In this document: piece after piece, positions 42,074-51,987 of the stretch
Position numbering within the stretch: position 1 is the first letter of the stretch
Layout: the number at the start of each line of letters is the position of its first letter
Assembly: GCA_009829735.1 (NCBI GenBank)
Contig: CM020619.1
Span: 16,125,816 to 16,189,815, forward strand
Direction: 5' to 3'
DNA: 64,000 bases
Source: Pyropia yezoensis
Taxonomy: Eukaryota > Rhodophyta > Bangiophyceae > Bangiales > Bangiaceae
The notes under the pieces: model-generated
Told to the model about the DNA's origin: nothing
The model's input: the letters and a program-made list of their open reading frames with translations, nothing else
Databases searched by the model: none
Program-made: the position numbers and the translations under genes

Positions 42074-45000
42074 ATGACCGGGGGGCGCTGGGGTCACCCA
42101 AGCAAGCCACCCCGGAGTACCGCGGGGAAAGCCCCACGGAGAGCGCGGTTGAGCCGACGCCGCATCAACCCCCGGGTACACCTTCCGGCCCCGACGACAC
42201 GGCGTCAGGGGATTGATGACCAACCTCCAAGGTTGGGAGGAGAGGACGGGAAGCCCCGTCACGTTGAACCAGACAAGGGCCCTGTTCAGGATGCCCGGGC
42301 TACACCGGATATCGGTGTAGGACATGTGTTGTTTACCTTGGAGAACTTCAAGGTATCAGCCACCCTGGGGGTTGACCCCCAGTCGACACGATCGTACTAC
42401 CCTGTACTGGACACAGGGGCTGGACCCAACCTTATCCGGAAGGATACCCTCCCGGACAAGTGGCTTCCACGAGTCAGAGTGACTCGGGGACCCACCATCA
42501 AGGACGCGAATGGTCGACTCATTCGTACGACCGCAGCGATGTCGCTGCAGGTTACCATCGGGGATCTCACCACGGAAGTTGACTTCCTGGTATGTGAAAC
42601 GCTATCGGTGCCCTGCATACTGGGGTGCACCTTCATCAACGTTCACGTTGATGCAATCCGGCCAGGCCGGAGGACCGTCGAGCTTCAAGAAGCCGACGGG
42701 ACGAAGCGAGGACACACGGCTATCGTCAGGGACCTGACGCTACAAGGAAGCCACGTTAACGTGGCTGAGGTGTACGCAAGCGTCGAGCCGAAGACACTTC
42801 GGTTGGCCAAGCGAACTCGCTTTGAGCCGTTGTCAGAGACAGTCCTCCCGGTTAACTGCGACCTCGCAGGCATCTGCAGAGTCCAGTCCAACCTACGGAC
42901 GTACAAGCGCCATGGGTTGACCATGGCCAACGGTCTCATAGACCTCCCAGCAGAAGGGTCGTCCCTCCTAGTGATGGCGAACTACCGCCGTAAGGCAGTC
43001 ACCCTCCCGAAGGGAACTATCCTCGGGATTGCCGAACTCTACGAAGGAGATATTCTTACCCCTGATAAGGAAGGTCAAGTGGAACCACTTGAAGTACTGG
43101 CGGTCTCCGAGACCACCGAGCGACAGCAACCCGATGACGGGAAGCCTAACCCATCGGCGGCTCCGGCGGACCTGCCGCCAAAGGACCAAGAGGCCTTGAA
43201 GGCACTGGCCGAGGCTGACCTCGACCACCTTCCCCCTTCGGTAGCCGAAGGGGTACGACGGATGCTAAGAAAGCATGACGTTATGTGGACAGGCGGGGCC
43301 TTGGGGACCATTGGGGCAACCCAACATCGTATAGACCTGGTACCAGGCGCACGACCCGCCCGCTCACAACCGCACCGAGCGGGACCTATGCAACGAGAGA
43401 TCGTTGATGGAGAAGTGAAGAGGATGAGTGAAGCTAAGGTGATCCGACCTTCGATGTCGGAATGGGGTGCCCCAGTCGTTATTGTGCCGAAGAAGGATCA
43501 AACCCCTCGGTTTTGCATCGATTATCGACGCCTCAACTTGGTTACCAAGAAGGACTCATACCCTTTACCAAGGATGGATGAATGCATCGACTCCCTGGGG
43601 GAGGCTACGGTGTTTACCACCATCGACTGCAATGCCGGATACTGGCAGATCCCGGTGGCGGACGAGGATATCCCCAAGACGGCATTCGTCTGTCACAGTG
43701 GAGTGTACGAGTTCCTAAGGATGCCCTTCGGATTGTCCAACGCCCCCGCTACATTCCAGCGGGCTATCGACATCATACTGTCTGGGGTGAAGTGGCGTAA
43801 CTGCCTAGTGTACCTCGATGACGTCATCGTCTTCTCACGTAACATGGATGACCATGTACAACATGTTGACGAGGTACTCACCCTCTTGAGGAACGCCGGG
43901 GTAACCCTGCGTCTGAAGAAGTGCGCCTTCTTCCAACAGACGGTCGAATATCTGGGCCACCAGATAACCCCTGGTAAACTAGGGGTACTCGAAGCCAATA
44001 CCCGGGCACTCCGGGATGCCCGGTTCCCTAACACCCAGACGCAGCTCAAGAGCTTCCTGGGAATGTGCAATGTATACCGACGGTTCGTCAAGGACTTCGC
44101 TCGGATAGCTAAACCGTTAACGGTTCTTACGAGCAGTACCTTACCCAAGGTACTCCAACCCCCTTCGCCTAGCGAAGAGGAGGCATTCGAGTCGCTGAAG
44201 CGAGCCCTACTAGCCCCACCCGTCCTTGCGTTACCGCATAGACGGGGTACCTTCGTCATCGATGTCGATGCGTGTGATACACAAGTGGGATGCACCCTGT
44301 TACAGGGAGAGACGTTGATCGGTACCGATAACGTTATCCCGGACCTACGTCCGGTAGGGTACTTCAGCCGGACACTCAACCCGGCTGAGCGGAACTATAG
44401 TGCCACCGAGCGTGAATGCCTCGGAGTTATATGGGCAGTGCAACTGCTCCGTCCATACCTGGAGGGCTCCAGGTTCATCGTGAGGTCCGACCACGAACCC
44501 CTACGATGGCTCCTCAACCTTGGTGACAAGGATTCCGATAGCCATGGGAGGCTAGCCCGATGGAGGCTGAAGATGGCCGAGCACGACTACCGCACGGTGT
44601 ATAAGGCTGGGTCAACCCACCACCTCGGAGACGCGTTGTCTCGACTCGACACCCCGAGCGGGGATACCCGCCCGGTGGACGAGGACATCCCGGTAGTACC
44701 GGTGTGCATGGTGGGTAATGCTACCCAGGGTATGGCTGACCATACCATGGCACATCTTGCGTGCCCATTGACCCTCGCGGACTTCCGCGAGGCACAGGCC
44801 AACGACGATGACTGTAGACGTCATCGTGCTAACCTCCTGGCCGGTACGGCCGGCATCTTCTCCGAGAACGAAGACGGACTCATATTCCGGCGGGCACCCG
44901 CCGATGGACGACATCAAGTCGTGGTTCCCGTGTCCTTACGGCAAGCCGTCATGGAACGAGAACATGAGAACCCTACAGCCGGACACCCGGGGGGCTCACG

Positions 45001-46240
45001 TATGTTCGCAGCAATGCGAAGGTTCTTCTACTGGCCAGCAATGGCCGTCGACGTGGTCGACCACGTAAGGGGATGCCACCCCTGTGCGCGTAACCGCATG
45101 AGTCTACATAGGCAGGCGTCTGCCATGAAGCTATTCCCACCCGATGGGCCCAACGAGCAAGTCGCTATCGACATACTCGGGCCACTTCCGGTAACGGAAG
45201 AAGGGAACAGGTACATCCTGGTCATGTCTGACCGCTTCACTAAGCTGTCAAGAGCGGCAGCCATCCCGAATGATACGGCATACACGATCATGAACGCAGT
45301 GGTTGACCACTGGATCAGTGCATACGGAGTCATGAAGCAACTCCTCTCCGATAACGGAGCAAACCTTACGTCGGCATTCTGCACGAAGGTCCTGGGCATG
45401 TTCGGTATCGAACCACGTCGGGCATCCGACTACCACCCGCAGTCCAACGGGCAGGTGGAGCGGTTCAACCGCACCATCGTAAAGATGCTACAGTGCTACG
45501 TGGCCGAGCACACGAACACTTGGGACAGGCTTCTGTCCGTACTCACCCTGGCATACAATGCCAGGCCACATCGGAGCACAAACATTGCTCCGCTGGAGTG
45601 GGTCATGCCACTAGGCGTCGGTAACCTGACGCTGCCACCCGGCAGGTGCACTCGGTATGATACACCGAAGGGCCGACCCGCCGAACGTATACACCTAGCT
45701 TGGTTGTCCAAGCTATCATGGATGATACCGAAGCTCAAGGGTGCCCTTGACAGAACACAACTTCGATACAAGAAGAACTTCGACGCCCGACTACGGGTGC
45801 GCAACGCAACCCTGGTAACAGGTGACTGGGTCTATATCAGACACCAGAAGTTCCGAGGGAACAAGCTTATGCAACCGGTCAAAGGACCGTACCAGATCCT
45901 CCACAGAGATGACCACTCTGTTATCTTACACTCCGATACGGAGATCCAACGCATCAGTATGAATGATGTCACACCTGCTCCGAAGCCGGAACAGCCTCAG
46001 CCGGTACCGGCTGGGTTGCTACATGAAGCTCTTACAACCCACCGGTCAGATGACCCGGTGGGACCGGATAGGATTCCATACCAAGTAGAGAGCGTGGTCG
46101 GACACACCGACCCGGACCTACCAGGACCCTGGTACGTCAAGGTTATGTGGGTCGGATACGACTCACCCACCTGGGAACAGGCGGCGAGTATACCCCGCCA
46201 ACTACTCATGCATTACATGAGGCGACGACGCCTACTGTAA
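42074..46240 (+). CDS. Chromovirus Pol (protease-RT-RNase H-integrase-chromodomain)
   Basis: 1388 residues, uninterrupted. Aspartic protease active site VLDTGAGPN (113-116). RT with [37 protein letters not shown] and the catalytic YLDD at 580-583. RNase H with FVIDVDACDTQVG, YSATERECL and VRSDHEPLRWLL. Integrase zinc-binding residues H964/H971/C1001/C1004, and catalytic core D1033 (VAIDILGP), D1093 (LLSDNGANL) and E1129 (SNGQVERFNR). The last ~55 residues (YQVESVVG...VKVMWVGYDSPTWEQAASI) are a chromodomain, defining a chromovirus and suggesting targeting to modified histones. All catalytic residues are present, so this copy could be active. Confidence 0.93.
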   Translation: MTGGRWGHPSKPPRSTAGKAPRRARLSRRRINPRVHLPAPTTRRQGIDDQPPRLGGEDGKPRHVEPDKGPVQDARATPDIGVGHVLFTLENFKVSATLGVDPQSTRSYYPVLDTGAGPNLIRKDTLPDKWLPRVRVTRGPTIKDANGRLIRTTAAMSLQVTIGDLTTEVDFLVCETLSVPCILGCTFINVHVDAIRPGRRTVELQEADGTKRGHTAIVRDLTLQGSHVNVAEVYASVEPKTLRLAKRTRFEPLSETVLPVNCDLAGICRVQSNLRTYKRHGLTMANGLIDLPAEGSSLLVMANYRRKAVTLPKGTILGIAELYEGDILTPDKEGQVEPLEVLAVSETTERQQPDDGKPNPSAAPADLPPKDQEALKALAEADLDHLPPSVAEGVRRMLRKHDVMWTGGALGTIGATQHRIDLVPGARPARSQPHRAGPMQREIVDGEVKRMSEAKVIRPSMSEWGAPVVIVPKKDQTPRFCIDYRRLNLVTKKDSYPLPRMDECIDSLGEATVFTTIDCNAGYWQIPVADEDIPKTAFVCHSGVYEFLRMPFGLSNAPATFQRAIDIILSGVKWRNCLVYLDDVIVFSRNMDDHVQHVDEVLTLLRNAGVTLRLKKCAFFQQTVEYLGHQITPGKLGVLEANTRALRDARFPNTQTQLKSFLGMCNVYRRFVKDFARIAKPLTVLTSSTLPKVLQPPSPSEEEAFESLKRALLAPPVLALPHRRGTFVIDVDACDTQVGCTLLQGETLIGTDNVIPDLRPVGYFSRTLNPAERNYSATERECLGVIWAVQLLRPYLEGSRFIVRSDHEPLRWLLNLGDKDSDSHGRLARWRLKMAEHDYRTVYKAGSTHHLGDALSRLDTPSGDTRPVDEDIPVVPVCMVGNATQGMADHTMAHLACPLTLADFREAQANDDDCRRHRANLLAGTAGIFSENEDGLIFRRAPADGRHQVVVPVSLRQAVMEREHENPTAGHPGGSRMFAAMRRFFYWPAMAVDVVDHVRGCHPCARNRMSLHRQASAMKLFPPDGPNEQVAIDILGPLPVTEEGNRYILVMSDRFTKLSRAAAIPNDTAYTIMNAVVDHWISAYGVMKQLLSDNGANLTSAFCTKVLGMFGIEPRRASDYHPQSNGQVERFNRTIVKMLQCYVAEHTNTWDRLLSVLTLAYNARPHRSTNIAPLEWVMPLGVGNLTLPPGRCTRYDTPKGRPAERIHLAWLSKLSWMIPKLKGALDRTQLRYKKNFDARLRVRNATLVTGDWVYIRHQKFRGNKLMQPVKGPYQILHRDDHSVILHSDTEIQRISMNDVTPAPKPEQPQPVPAGLLHEALTTHRSDDPVGPDRIPYQVESVVGHTDPDLPGPWYVKVMWVGYDSPTWEQAASIPRQLLMHYMRRRRLL

Positions 46241-46285
46241 CAACCCAACCGACACCGACTTCGGCTGTTGGGGGGTGAGGCTCGT

Positions 46286-46443
46286 ACCTACTAAGTAGGG
46301 TGTGACATGGTTATGGCAGACTTAGGTTTCTAAGTCAAATCAGACTTAGGTTTCTAAGTCGAACCAAGCTTAGGTAACTAAGTAGAGCTAAGCTTAGGTA
46401 ACTAAGTAAAACCTGAACCTTAATAAGTTAACTTAAAGGTAAA
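46286..46443. repeat. Array of CTAAGT-type stem-loops after pol
   Basis: Four hairpins about 25 bp apart: GACTTAGGTTTCTAAGTC at 46319-46336 and 46343-46360, CTTAGGTAACTAAG at 46369-46382 and 46393-46406. They are flanked by the palindromes CCTACTAAGTAGG (46286-46298) and TAAGTTAACTTA (about 46432-46443). It lies between the convergent pol and antisense-ORF stops, where terminator or processing signals would be expected. Confidence 0.75.
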
Positions 46444-46719
46444 GGCTAACCTCGATAATATCGAAGTAACTAGGGGGCTTACACGGGAGGATGACCTCCC
46501 AAAGCCAAGACACAAAGTGAGGGAGGATAACCTCCCCAAGCATGAACCAACCGGAAGAAGTTGGACGGGAGGCAAGGCACCACTGAGCCAGAAGGGGTAC
46601 TCCCCAGGGCAGCAAGCAGAGGCAAGCAATGCCCCCAGCGGGGGATGAGTTTATACTCACTACTACCCGGCTACCATAAGGGTTGCCGGGGCCCTCTCCC
46701 GCACAAACAATAGCACTCC

Positions 46720-49449
46720 TCAGTGGGTAGACCCACTGCCCGAGGGAGGCCACTCACGCGTAAGCGCGTAGACCTCCGTGCTCCACCGGTCGGCAACGTC
46801 ACGACGGTCGACCACCCGAGTTACCTCGGTGCATAGCTGGACGGGGGTGCTGCGGCCAGCCTCCACGTCCTCCAGAGCTTTCTGGAGGCGGTACAGCACG
46901 CCACCGAAGCAACGCGCGGACCCAACCAGCGCAGCACCTGGGGGGATATCCCCCCAGCTAACAGAGAGATCCCCACGCATTGCGCGGGTAACAAGGGCGT
47001 CAACGCCCTCATACCAGAGACGGGGACCCCCGTCATGTAGGACAGGGGCGGGAGGTGACACTGGCGCAGCCAGAGGAGCCACAGGAGCCGACACGGCTAC
47101 CACCGGAGCCGGTGGCACCTGATACGAGGACCGGTAGGACCCTACCGAAGGGGCTCCACCGTAACCACGGCGGTACTCCGCCCGACGACGGGACACCTCA
47201 CGCTCCCCACCCACAGAGCCCCACTCTCGGGGACGACGGCCAACCGCCGCCGGCATCGGGTTACCGAACCACGGAGCAAGGACCTGAAGAGGGTCATGGA
47301 TAACCATGGGAATACCCAGGTCAGGAACGGCCTCGGTGGACGCCCACCCATGGCAACTAGGCTCACCCGGCTGAGTACGCCGGACACGCAACGAGTGACG
47401 AGGCAAGGGGGAAGCCCCAGCCTGCGGGTCCCGGTACGGGGGAAGGGCCAACACCCCAGCCCAGTTCACGGCATCGTGAACAGCCAGCAGGGCTTCGAAC
47501 TCCCGGGCCAACCCGGTCTTGGCAGCTATCAGATCCACGCCCAACTGCGCGATGTGCCGACGGACACCCGTCGGAAGATGAAACAGACGACCCTGCCGGC
47601 GGACGGACAGCAAGAAGGATGAAGCCTGCCCGAGGGTAACCTCAAGGGTGAAGGTACCCTGCAACGGGTGGACCGGCCGGGAGGCCAACACACTCCCGAA
47701 GTATCGGAGGCAGGAGCCGGTGTCAAACCGGAAAGCAGGGGCGGGTTCCCACCCCTCCTGCCATAGCGGCGGGCGCACGGGAGTGTATACCGGAGCACGA
47801 CCGTTGCCGGTCTGCAACGCACACGTTATATCCGTGCGGAACGCATCCGCCATGACACCATGGTTACGTCGCCAACTCGACGCCGACTTCAACCCCGCCA
47901 TGGGCGGGTAGGGAGCCGTCAACGACAGATACGGGGGTACCCCCGGGTAGTAGTCAAAGTCGGGATACCGACCGGTACGGCTCACCGTCTCCCCAAACGC
48001 AACCGGCTCCGCCGCCGCCGCAATCCCCCGAGCACTAGCCGGGTAGTCAATCTCCCGCGGCAACGCGGGGGCAATCAAGTCGCAGACCCCGAAGTTGGGG
48101 TCGAGGTAGACCTCACCCCGTCCCACCCGGGTGCGCCAGAGCTGCGCATGCCGGTCGTCCGGCTGACTCAGGATCCAATGATGTTCCACCCGGACCGCGT
48201 TCGGCTGGTTGACCAGCCGCACCAACTCCCGCTCCCAGCACGGGTCCACCTTGACGCGCCGGGAGGATTCTCCACGGGGATGCACCAGGTGGAAGTCCAC
48301 CCGCATACGCCCATCGGACTCCATCGACTCTTGCACCGTGAGGCCTCGAACCCGAGCCACCAAGTCGGACACCGACATGGCGGGTTGACCCGCCGCCACG
48401 GCGACGCCGCCACCCAACGGGGCAACCCGGGCAGGACCAGGAAGAATCGGGGGCGCCGGGGGACGCACCACCGGCAGAGGGGCCGACGTCGGAGATGGAC
48501 GAGGCCGAGGAGGAAGAAGAAGGGCGGGCGCCCGCCCGGAGTAACTCCCGGTGTCAACCGCCATGGGAGAAGGAGCGTCTTGACCGCTCGACACCCGCGG
48601 CACCGCAGGTATGGTACCGGCACCGGCACCACCCGTCGGCGTAGCCCCCGCCTCGGAAGTGGAAGGCACTTGGACAGCCTCCGGAGCCGGAGCCCCGGCC
48701 GTGCGGACACCCGCACCGTCTTGACCCGCCGCACCGGGTGTCGCACCGCCACCACCACCCGCGTCAACGTCGGGACCGCCTCGAGGAGTCACCGCCCGGA
48801 CACCCGGACCACCTTGACCAGCCGGAGTCGGCTGCGGGTCACGACCTCCGCCGCAGGGCGGACCATCTTGAAGTACCTGCGGCGAGCCGGCACCGGCACC
48901 AGGCTCCATCCGGGCAGCCGGCAGAGAGGGGGTAGAAGCCGCCACGCGCGGTTGACCGCCGGGTTGACCTCCGGCCGACGGCACCGTCGTGCCGCTGCAC
49001 ACGGACGACAGTCCTCCGGCCGACAGACGGACGGACACCGCAGGCCCGTCGTCGTCAGACGAGCTCACCCCGTAACGCGCGGCGTCGGGACCGACAGGCG
49101 CGTCGTCCTCCATCTCCTCCCCGATCAGGAGGTCTTCCTCCTCTTCAAGCACCTGGGGATAGGACATGATAACGGGTGCGGAGTCCCCCGCGCCCACAAG
49201 CCGTCGACGGCTACCACCCGGTACGGTGGGATAACCGGGACGAGCCAGGGAAGCGCGGACACCCGCGCTTATGACCACAAACGGCCACGAGAAGCGCCGC
49301 AGGCACGCGGGTCGACCCGCGCCCCACGGGGCTACGACCGCGCTCCACCCAGGCACCTGGGCGGGACGGGGCCACACCCACACACGGGGTAAGTAAGGGG
49401 GGTCACCCCCAACCGCCCCCACGCAACGCGGGCAGCCCCCGCCCCCCAC
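46720..49449 (-). CDS. Antisense accessory ORF of the chromovirus, unknown function
   Basis: A 909-residue uninterrupted minus-strand frame. The first ATG is at 49449, but residues before ATG 49167 (MSYPQVLEEEEDLLIGEEME) are low-complexity, so 815 residues is more likely. After an acidic and a Pro/Gly/Ala-rich region comes a balanced, fold-like segment: MSVSDLVARVRGLTVQE, RMRVDFHLVHPRGE, VEHHWILSQPDDRHAQLW, YPDFDYYPGVPPYLSLT, ASSWRRNHGVMADAFRTDI, LQGTFTLEVTLGQASSFLL. The C-terminal ~250 residues are again partly Pro-rich. No RT, envelope, zinc or transmembrane pattern is evident. Transcription could start from antisense activity of the 3' LTR. It is inside the element by position, since both LTRs and the purine tract enclose it. 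Function unknown. Confidence 0.62.
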   Translation of the reverse strand: MGGGGCPRCVGAVGGDPPYLPRVWVWPRPAQVPGWSAVVAPWGAGRPACLRRFSWPFVVISAGVRASLARPGYPTVPGGSRRRLVGAGDSAPVIMSYPQVLEEEEDLLIGEEMEDDAPVGPDAARYGVSSSDDDGPAVSVRLSAGGLSSVCSGTTVPSAGGQPGGQPRVAASTPSLPAARMEPGAGAGSPQVLQDGPPCGGGRDPQPTPAGQGGPGVRAVTPRGGPDVDAGGGGGATPGAAGQDGAGVRTAGAPAPEAVQVPSTSEAGATPTGGAGAGTIPAVPRVSSGQDAPSPMAVDTGSYSGRAPALLLPPRPRPSPTSAPLPVVRPPAPPILPGPARVAPLGGGVAVAAGQPAMSVSDLVARVRGLTVQESMESDGRMRVDFHLVHPRGESSRRVKVDPCWERELVRLVNQPNAVRVEHHWILSQPDDRHAQLWRTRVGRGEVYLDPNFGVCDLIAPALPREIDYPASARGIAAAAEPVAFGETVSRTGRYPDFDYYPGVPPYLSLTAPYPPMAGLKSASSWRRNHGVMADAFRTDITCALQTGNGRAPVYTPVRPPLWQEGWEPAPAFRFDTGSCLRYFGSVLASRPVHPLQGTFTLEVTLGQASSFLLSVRRQGRLFHLPTGVRRHIAQLGVDLIAAKTGLAREFEALLAVHDAVNWAGVLALPPYRDPQAGASPLPRHSLRVRRTQPGEPSCHGWASTEAVPDLGIPMVIHDPLQVLAPWFGNPMPAAVGRRPREWGSVGGEREVSRRRAEYRRGYGGAPSVGSYRSSYQVPPAPVVAVSAPVAPLAAPVSPPAPVLHDGGPRLWYEGVDALVTRAMRGDLSVSWGDIPPGAALVGSARCFGGVLYRLQKALEDVEAGRSTPVQLCTEVTRVVDRRDVADRWSTEVYALTREWPPSGSGSTH

Positions 49450-49742
49450 TCAATCGTCCACACGAGAGGGGCCCCCCTACCACCAGGCACCTGGTGGCGG
49501 ATCCGCTTGCACCACCCCCCGGAAAGGGGGGGCGTGAACAGCGACCCGCATCGGGAATTTAACAGTCCGGAAAACGGATCGTGTTTGTGTACCACGCAAA
49601 GGGGGGCACCCCCCTGAGACAACCTCGAAAAGGGGTGTCTGTCGCGACGGGGCGCAAAGCCCCACCCGACGGGTAAACGGTCACGCGACCCACTTACATT
49701 CGGTACCCCGAATGCAACTCGACCCGAGGACGGGCCGAATCT

Positions 49743-49752
49743 AAGGGGGGGA
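49743..49752 (+). promoter_or_regulatory. Polypurine tract next to 3' LTR
   Basis: AAGGGGGGGA ends two bases before the 3' LTR TG, as expected for the plus-strand primer. Confidence 0.6.
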
Positions 49753-49754
49753 TA

Positions 49755-50117
49755 TGTAGCAATATGGTTGTCCGTATTGTGACCCTAATATTAGGGGGGC
49801 TACTTCTAACCCTTAACTTTCAATTTGATAGTTCGTACTGGTCACGGTATCTATAAGTTACGTATGACCAGAGGGACTTGCATCTTGGGGTGGAGGGTAG
49901 TTAGTAGTGTCTCCGAGGGTTTATAACGAGGGGGCCGGTGGCGAATCCACCGCCGGCCAAGGTAGAACAACAAACCCCTCCCATTTGGGCTCCCATCTTG
50001 GTCCCGTGGCTTGCGCTCCAAGGATAGCAACCGTGGCCTCCCGGTGACGTTGGTGCCGATCCCCCTTGGTGAGTGTTCCCTGAGAGTGGACGCGCGACGG
50101 ATCCCTATTGTGCTACA
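49755..50117 (+). repeat. 3' LTR (363 bp)
   Basis: TGTAGC...GCTACA. Ends directly before host sequence TATACAGGCC. Confidence 0.92.
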
Positions 50118-50569
50118 TATACAGGCCGCCTCAGTGCCCGGTCACCCTTTTTCGCCGGTACGGCTGTTGGGGCGGTGACAGTGGCGACGGGACAGCAGGT
50201 GCTCCACCCACTCGCATCGGAGGGGCCATATAGTGTGGCACTGTGGCTGATGTTCTGGTGGCCGTTCGCATGCAAGTATACTCGTTTTTCCACGACCACA
50301 ATGACCCCTTTTTCTAAATCTACACAGGACAAACCGTCATGGCAGGGGACCACAGAGAACATCCGGACGCGCAAACCCAAGGCCACCTGACCCACAGGAC
50401 AAGCAAACGTTGACGCACAGGCTGTGCCAGCCCACCTACTCACGAACCCCCCCGCTGCTGTCAGGGCACGCGCTCGGCTACAACATGCCCGCCTCGTGTA
50501 CACGAGGCGAGCCAGCCACTGCTGCCACCACCTCCGCCACCACTCGACTGCAGGCTGGCGGGGAAGCCC
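50118..50569. other. Right flank of chromovirus, no gene seen
   Basis: Mixed composition, with short conflicting frames only. Confidence 0.5.
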
Positions 50570-51598
50570 TCACCAAAGCTCATGGGGGGGGGGCGGAATG
50601 ATAGGCACCGGCGCCACGCTAGGCATCACGACGTCCGCCAGCACGTCCGAGGTGCAAGGCAGGCCCGGGAGATCCACGCTTTTTCGCAGGTACACACGGC
50701 CAGCGCCGCCCTCTGGGCGGTACTCGCAGCGCAAGGCGCGCCGCTCGTCTAGGTTTTCCCCGAGGAATTCCTCCACCGCGTACTGATCGATCCACAGCAC
50801 GCGTAGTAGCTCGAGAGCTGCCCCCAAGACGTGGCGCAGCGTGTCGTCCCCGTTGCACAGCGCCGCATAGTCGGCGTCGGCGAGGATGTCCACCAAGGCT
50901 TGAGGGATGAGGCACAGAATTTTTTTCGATACGACGGACCCCGCCAGCACGACGGCAACGCTCAGCAGCCACGAACTGGACAAGGCGGCTGCGGCCCCAT
51001 TTTCACGCCGGTCGGACAGTAGCAGACTACTGCGGAGGAAGACGACGTTGTGGAGTGCCACGGGCATGCCGTACGGAACCTCCACCTGATACCACCACAA
51101 GGGAAGCGCCGGACACAGGTAAGTGAGGTTGTCGTGCGACATGGACACACACTCGACCTGGGAGGCACACACCAGTACCGGGTGCTTGCGACGGAAGAAG
51201 CGCTCGAGGTGGGCGGCACTCTTCTTGTACTCGAGCGCCTCGCGGACCGCCGTCGGGATGTCGCCCGGGTAGTTGTCCGGGTCATAGGACGGCAGGCTAC
51301 CTACCGGCAGGTCGGCCTTGTCGCAGACGTGCTGCATGACCATCAACTCCACTCGCTCTGACGAAGTGTGCAAGAACATCCCGTCGGTTGCCACGCCATT
51401 GGACGGTACCGGCGCGGCTAAAGGGAAGAGGGACGTGAAAAGCGACCACGCAAAAAAGGCGACGTGCGTCGGCAGAGTCGCCCAGCGGTCCCGAGCACGG
51501 CAGTCGCGCAGGGTCGCGGTCCACGACGGGCCGCGAGCGGCGGGGAGGGCGGCCACCAAGGGCATAGCAGGGGAGTTGGGCGCGCCTTGGTTCTCCAT
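50570..51598 (-). CDS. Hypothetical protein, possible membrane segments
   Basis: The open frame extends upstream to 51835, but that part is Pro/Arg-rich. ATG 51598 (MENQGAPNSPAMPLVAALPA) gives 342 residues with normal composition. Hydrophobic stretches are THVAFFAWSLFTSLFPLAAP and SSSWLLSVAVVLAGSVV. Charged segments with recognisable secondary-structure rhythm lie between (SERVELMVMQHVCDKADLP, EALEYKKSAAHLERFFRRK). The C-terminus is Pro-rich (VPIIPPPPHELW). I do not recognise the family. The long frame with balanced amino-acid use on one strand only makes a real gene likely. Confidence 0.5.
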   Translation of the reverse strand: MENQGAPNSPAMPLVAALPAARGPSWTATLRDCRARDRWATLPTHVAFFAWSLFTSLFPLAAPVPSNGVATDGMFLHTSSERVELMVMQHVCDKADLPVGSLPSYDPDNYPGDIPTAVREALEYKKSAAHLERFFRRKHPVLVCASQVECVSMSHDNLTYLCPALPLWWYQVEVPYGMPVALHNVVFLRSSLLLSDRRENGAAAALSSSWLLSVAVVLAGSVVSKKILCLIPQALVDILADADYAALCNGDDTLRHVLGAALELLRVLWIDQYAVEEFLGENLDERRALRCEYRPEGGAGRVYLRKSVDLPGLPCTSDVLADVVMPSVAPVPIIPPPPHELW

Positions 51599-51965
51599 CA
51601 GGGCCGGGTGCCGGGCGGCAGGCACCGGCGATGCGGGGGGGGAGGGGGGGGGGGGCAGGCGGGGAAACAATCGAGGGGCGGGGGTCGCGGTGAGGCGGCA
51701 CTGGGGAACGGGCCAGAGGTGCCTGGACGACAGGGGTGGAGCACACCCGTGAGGCCCGCCTGTCTCTTTCCCGTGAGGGCGTGTGCGGGGCGGGTGGTGG
51801 GTGGGGGAGCCTGCGACGACGCCGTGCCGAGGCACACCCGCGGCAGGGCTTTAATGGGAGAGAGGGTTCCAAAGCTCCATTGAGAACAGACTCACGCGAG
51901 ACCAGCACGGACGCGCGCCCGATGATGTGGAAGCAAGCGCTGCTTGCTCGTACACCCATACGCGA

Positions 51966-51987
51966 CCCCCCCCCCCCCCCCCCCCCC
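51966..51987. repeat. Poly-C tract (22 bp)
   Basis: Uninterrupted C run. A similar run follows at about 52401-52424. Confidence 0.85.

Larger units (their letters stand above)
39161..43577 (+). repeat. Assembled copy 2 of the duplicated segment
   Basis: Counterpart of 34243-38660. Its first base follows the gap directly, as expected if this contig overlaps the previous one. Confidence 0.88.
39296..50117 (+). mobile_element. Complete Ty3/gypsy chromovirus with antisense ORF
   Basis: 5' LTR 39296-39656, putative PBS 39658-39675, gag 39882-42065, pol 42074-46240, stem-loop array 46286-46443, antisense ORF 46720-49449, purine tract 49743-49752, 3' LTR 49755-50117. LTRs differ by one substitution (CTTATAAC/TTTATAAC in GAGGG.TTATAACG) plus small indels, so insertion was recent. 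Flanking pentamers AATAC (left) and TATAC (right) match at four of five bases and may be the target duplication. At ~10.8 kb it is long for a chromovirus, the extra ~3.5 kb being the region between pol and the 3' LTR. Confidence 0.9.

Noticed and set aside
47860..49392. 510-residue plus-strand frame opposite the antisense ORF
   Set aside because: Almost entirely Arg/Gly/Thr/His with no fold-like segment, as expected for the shadow of the minus frame in GC-rich DNA.
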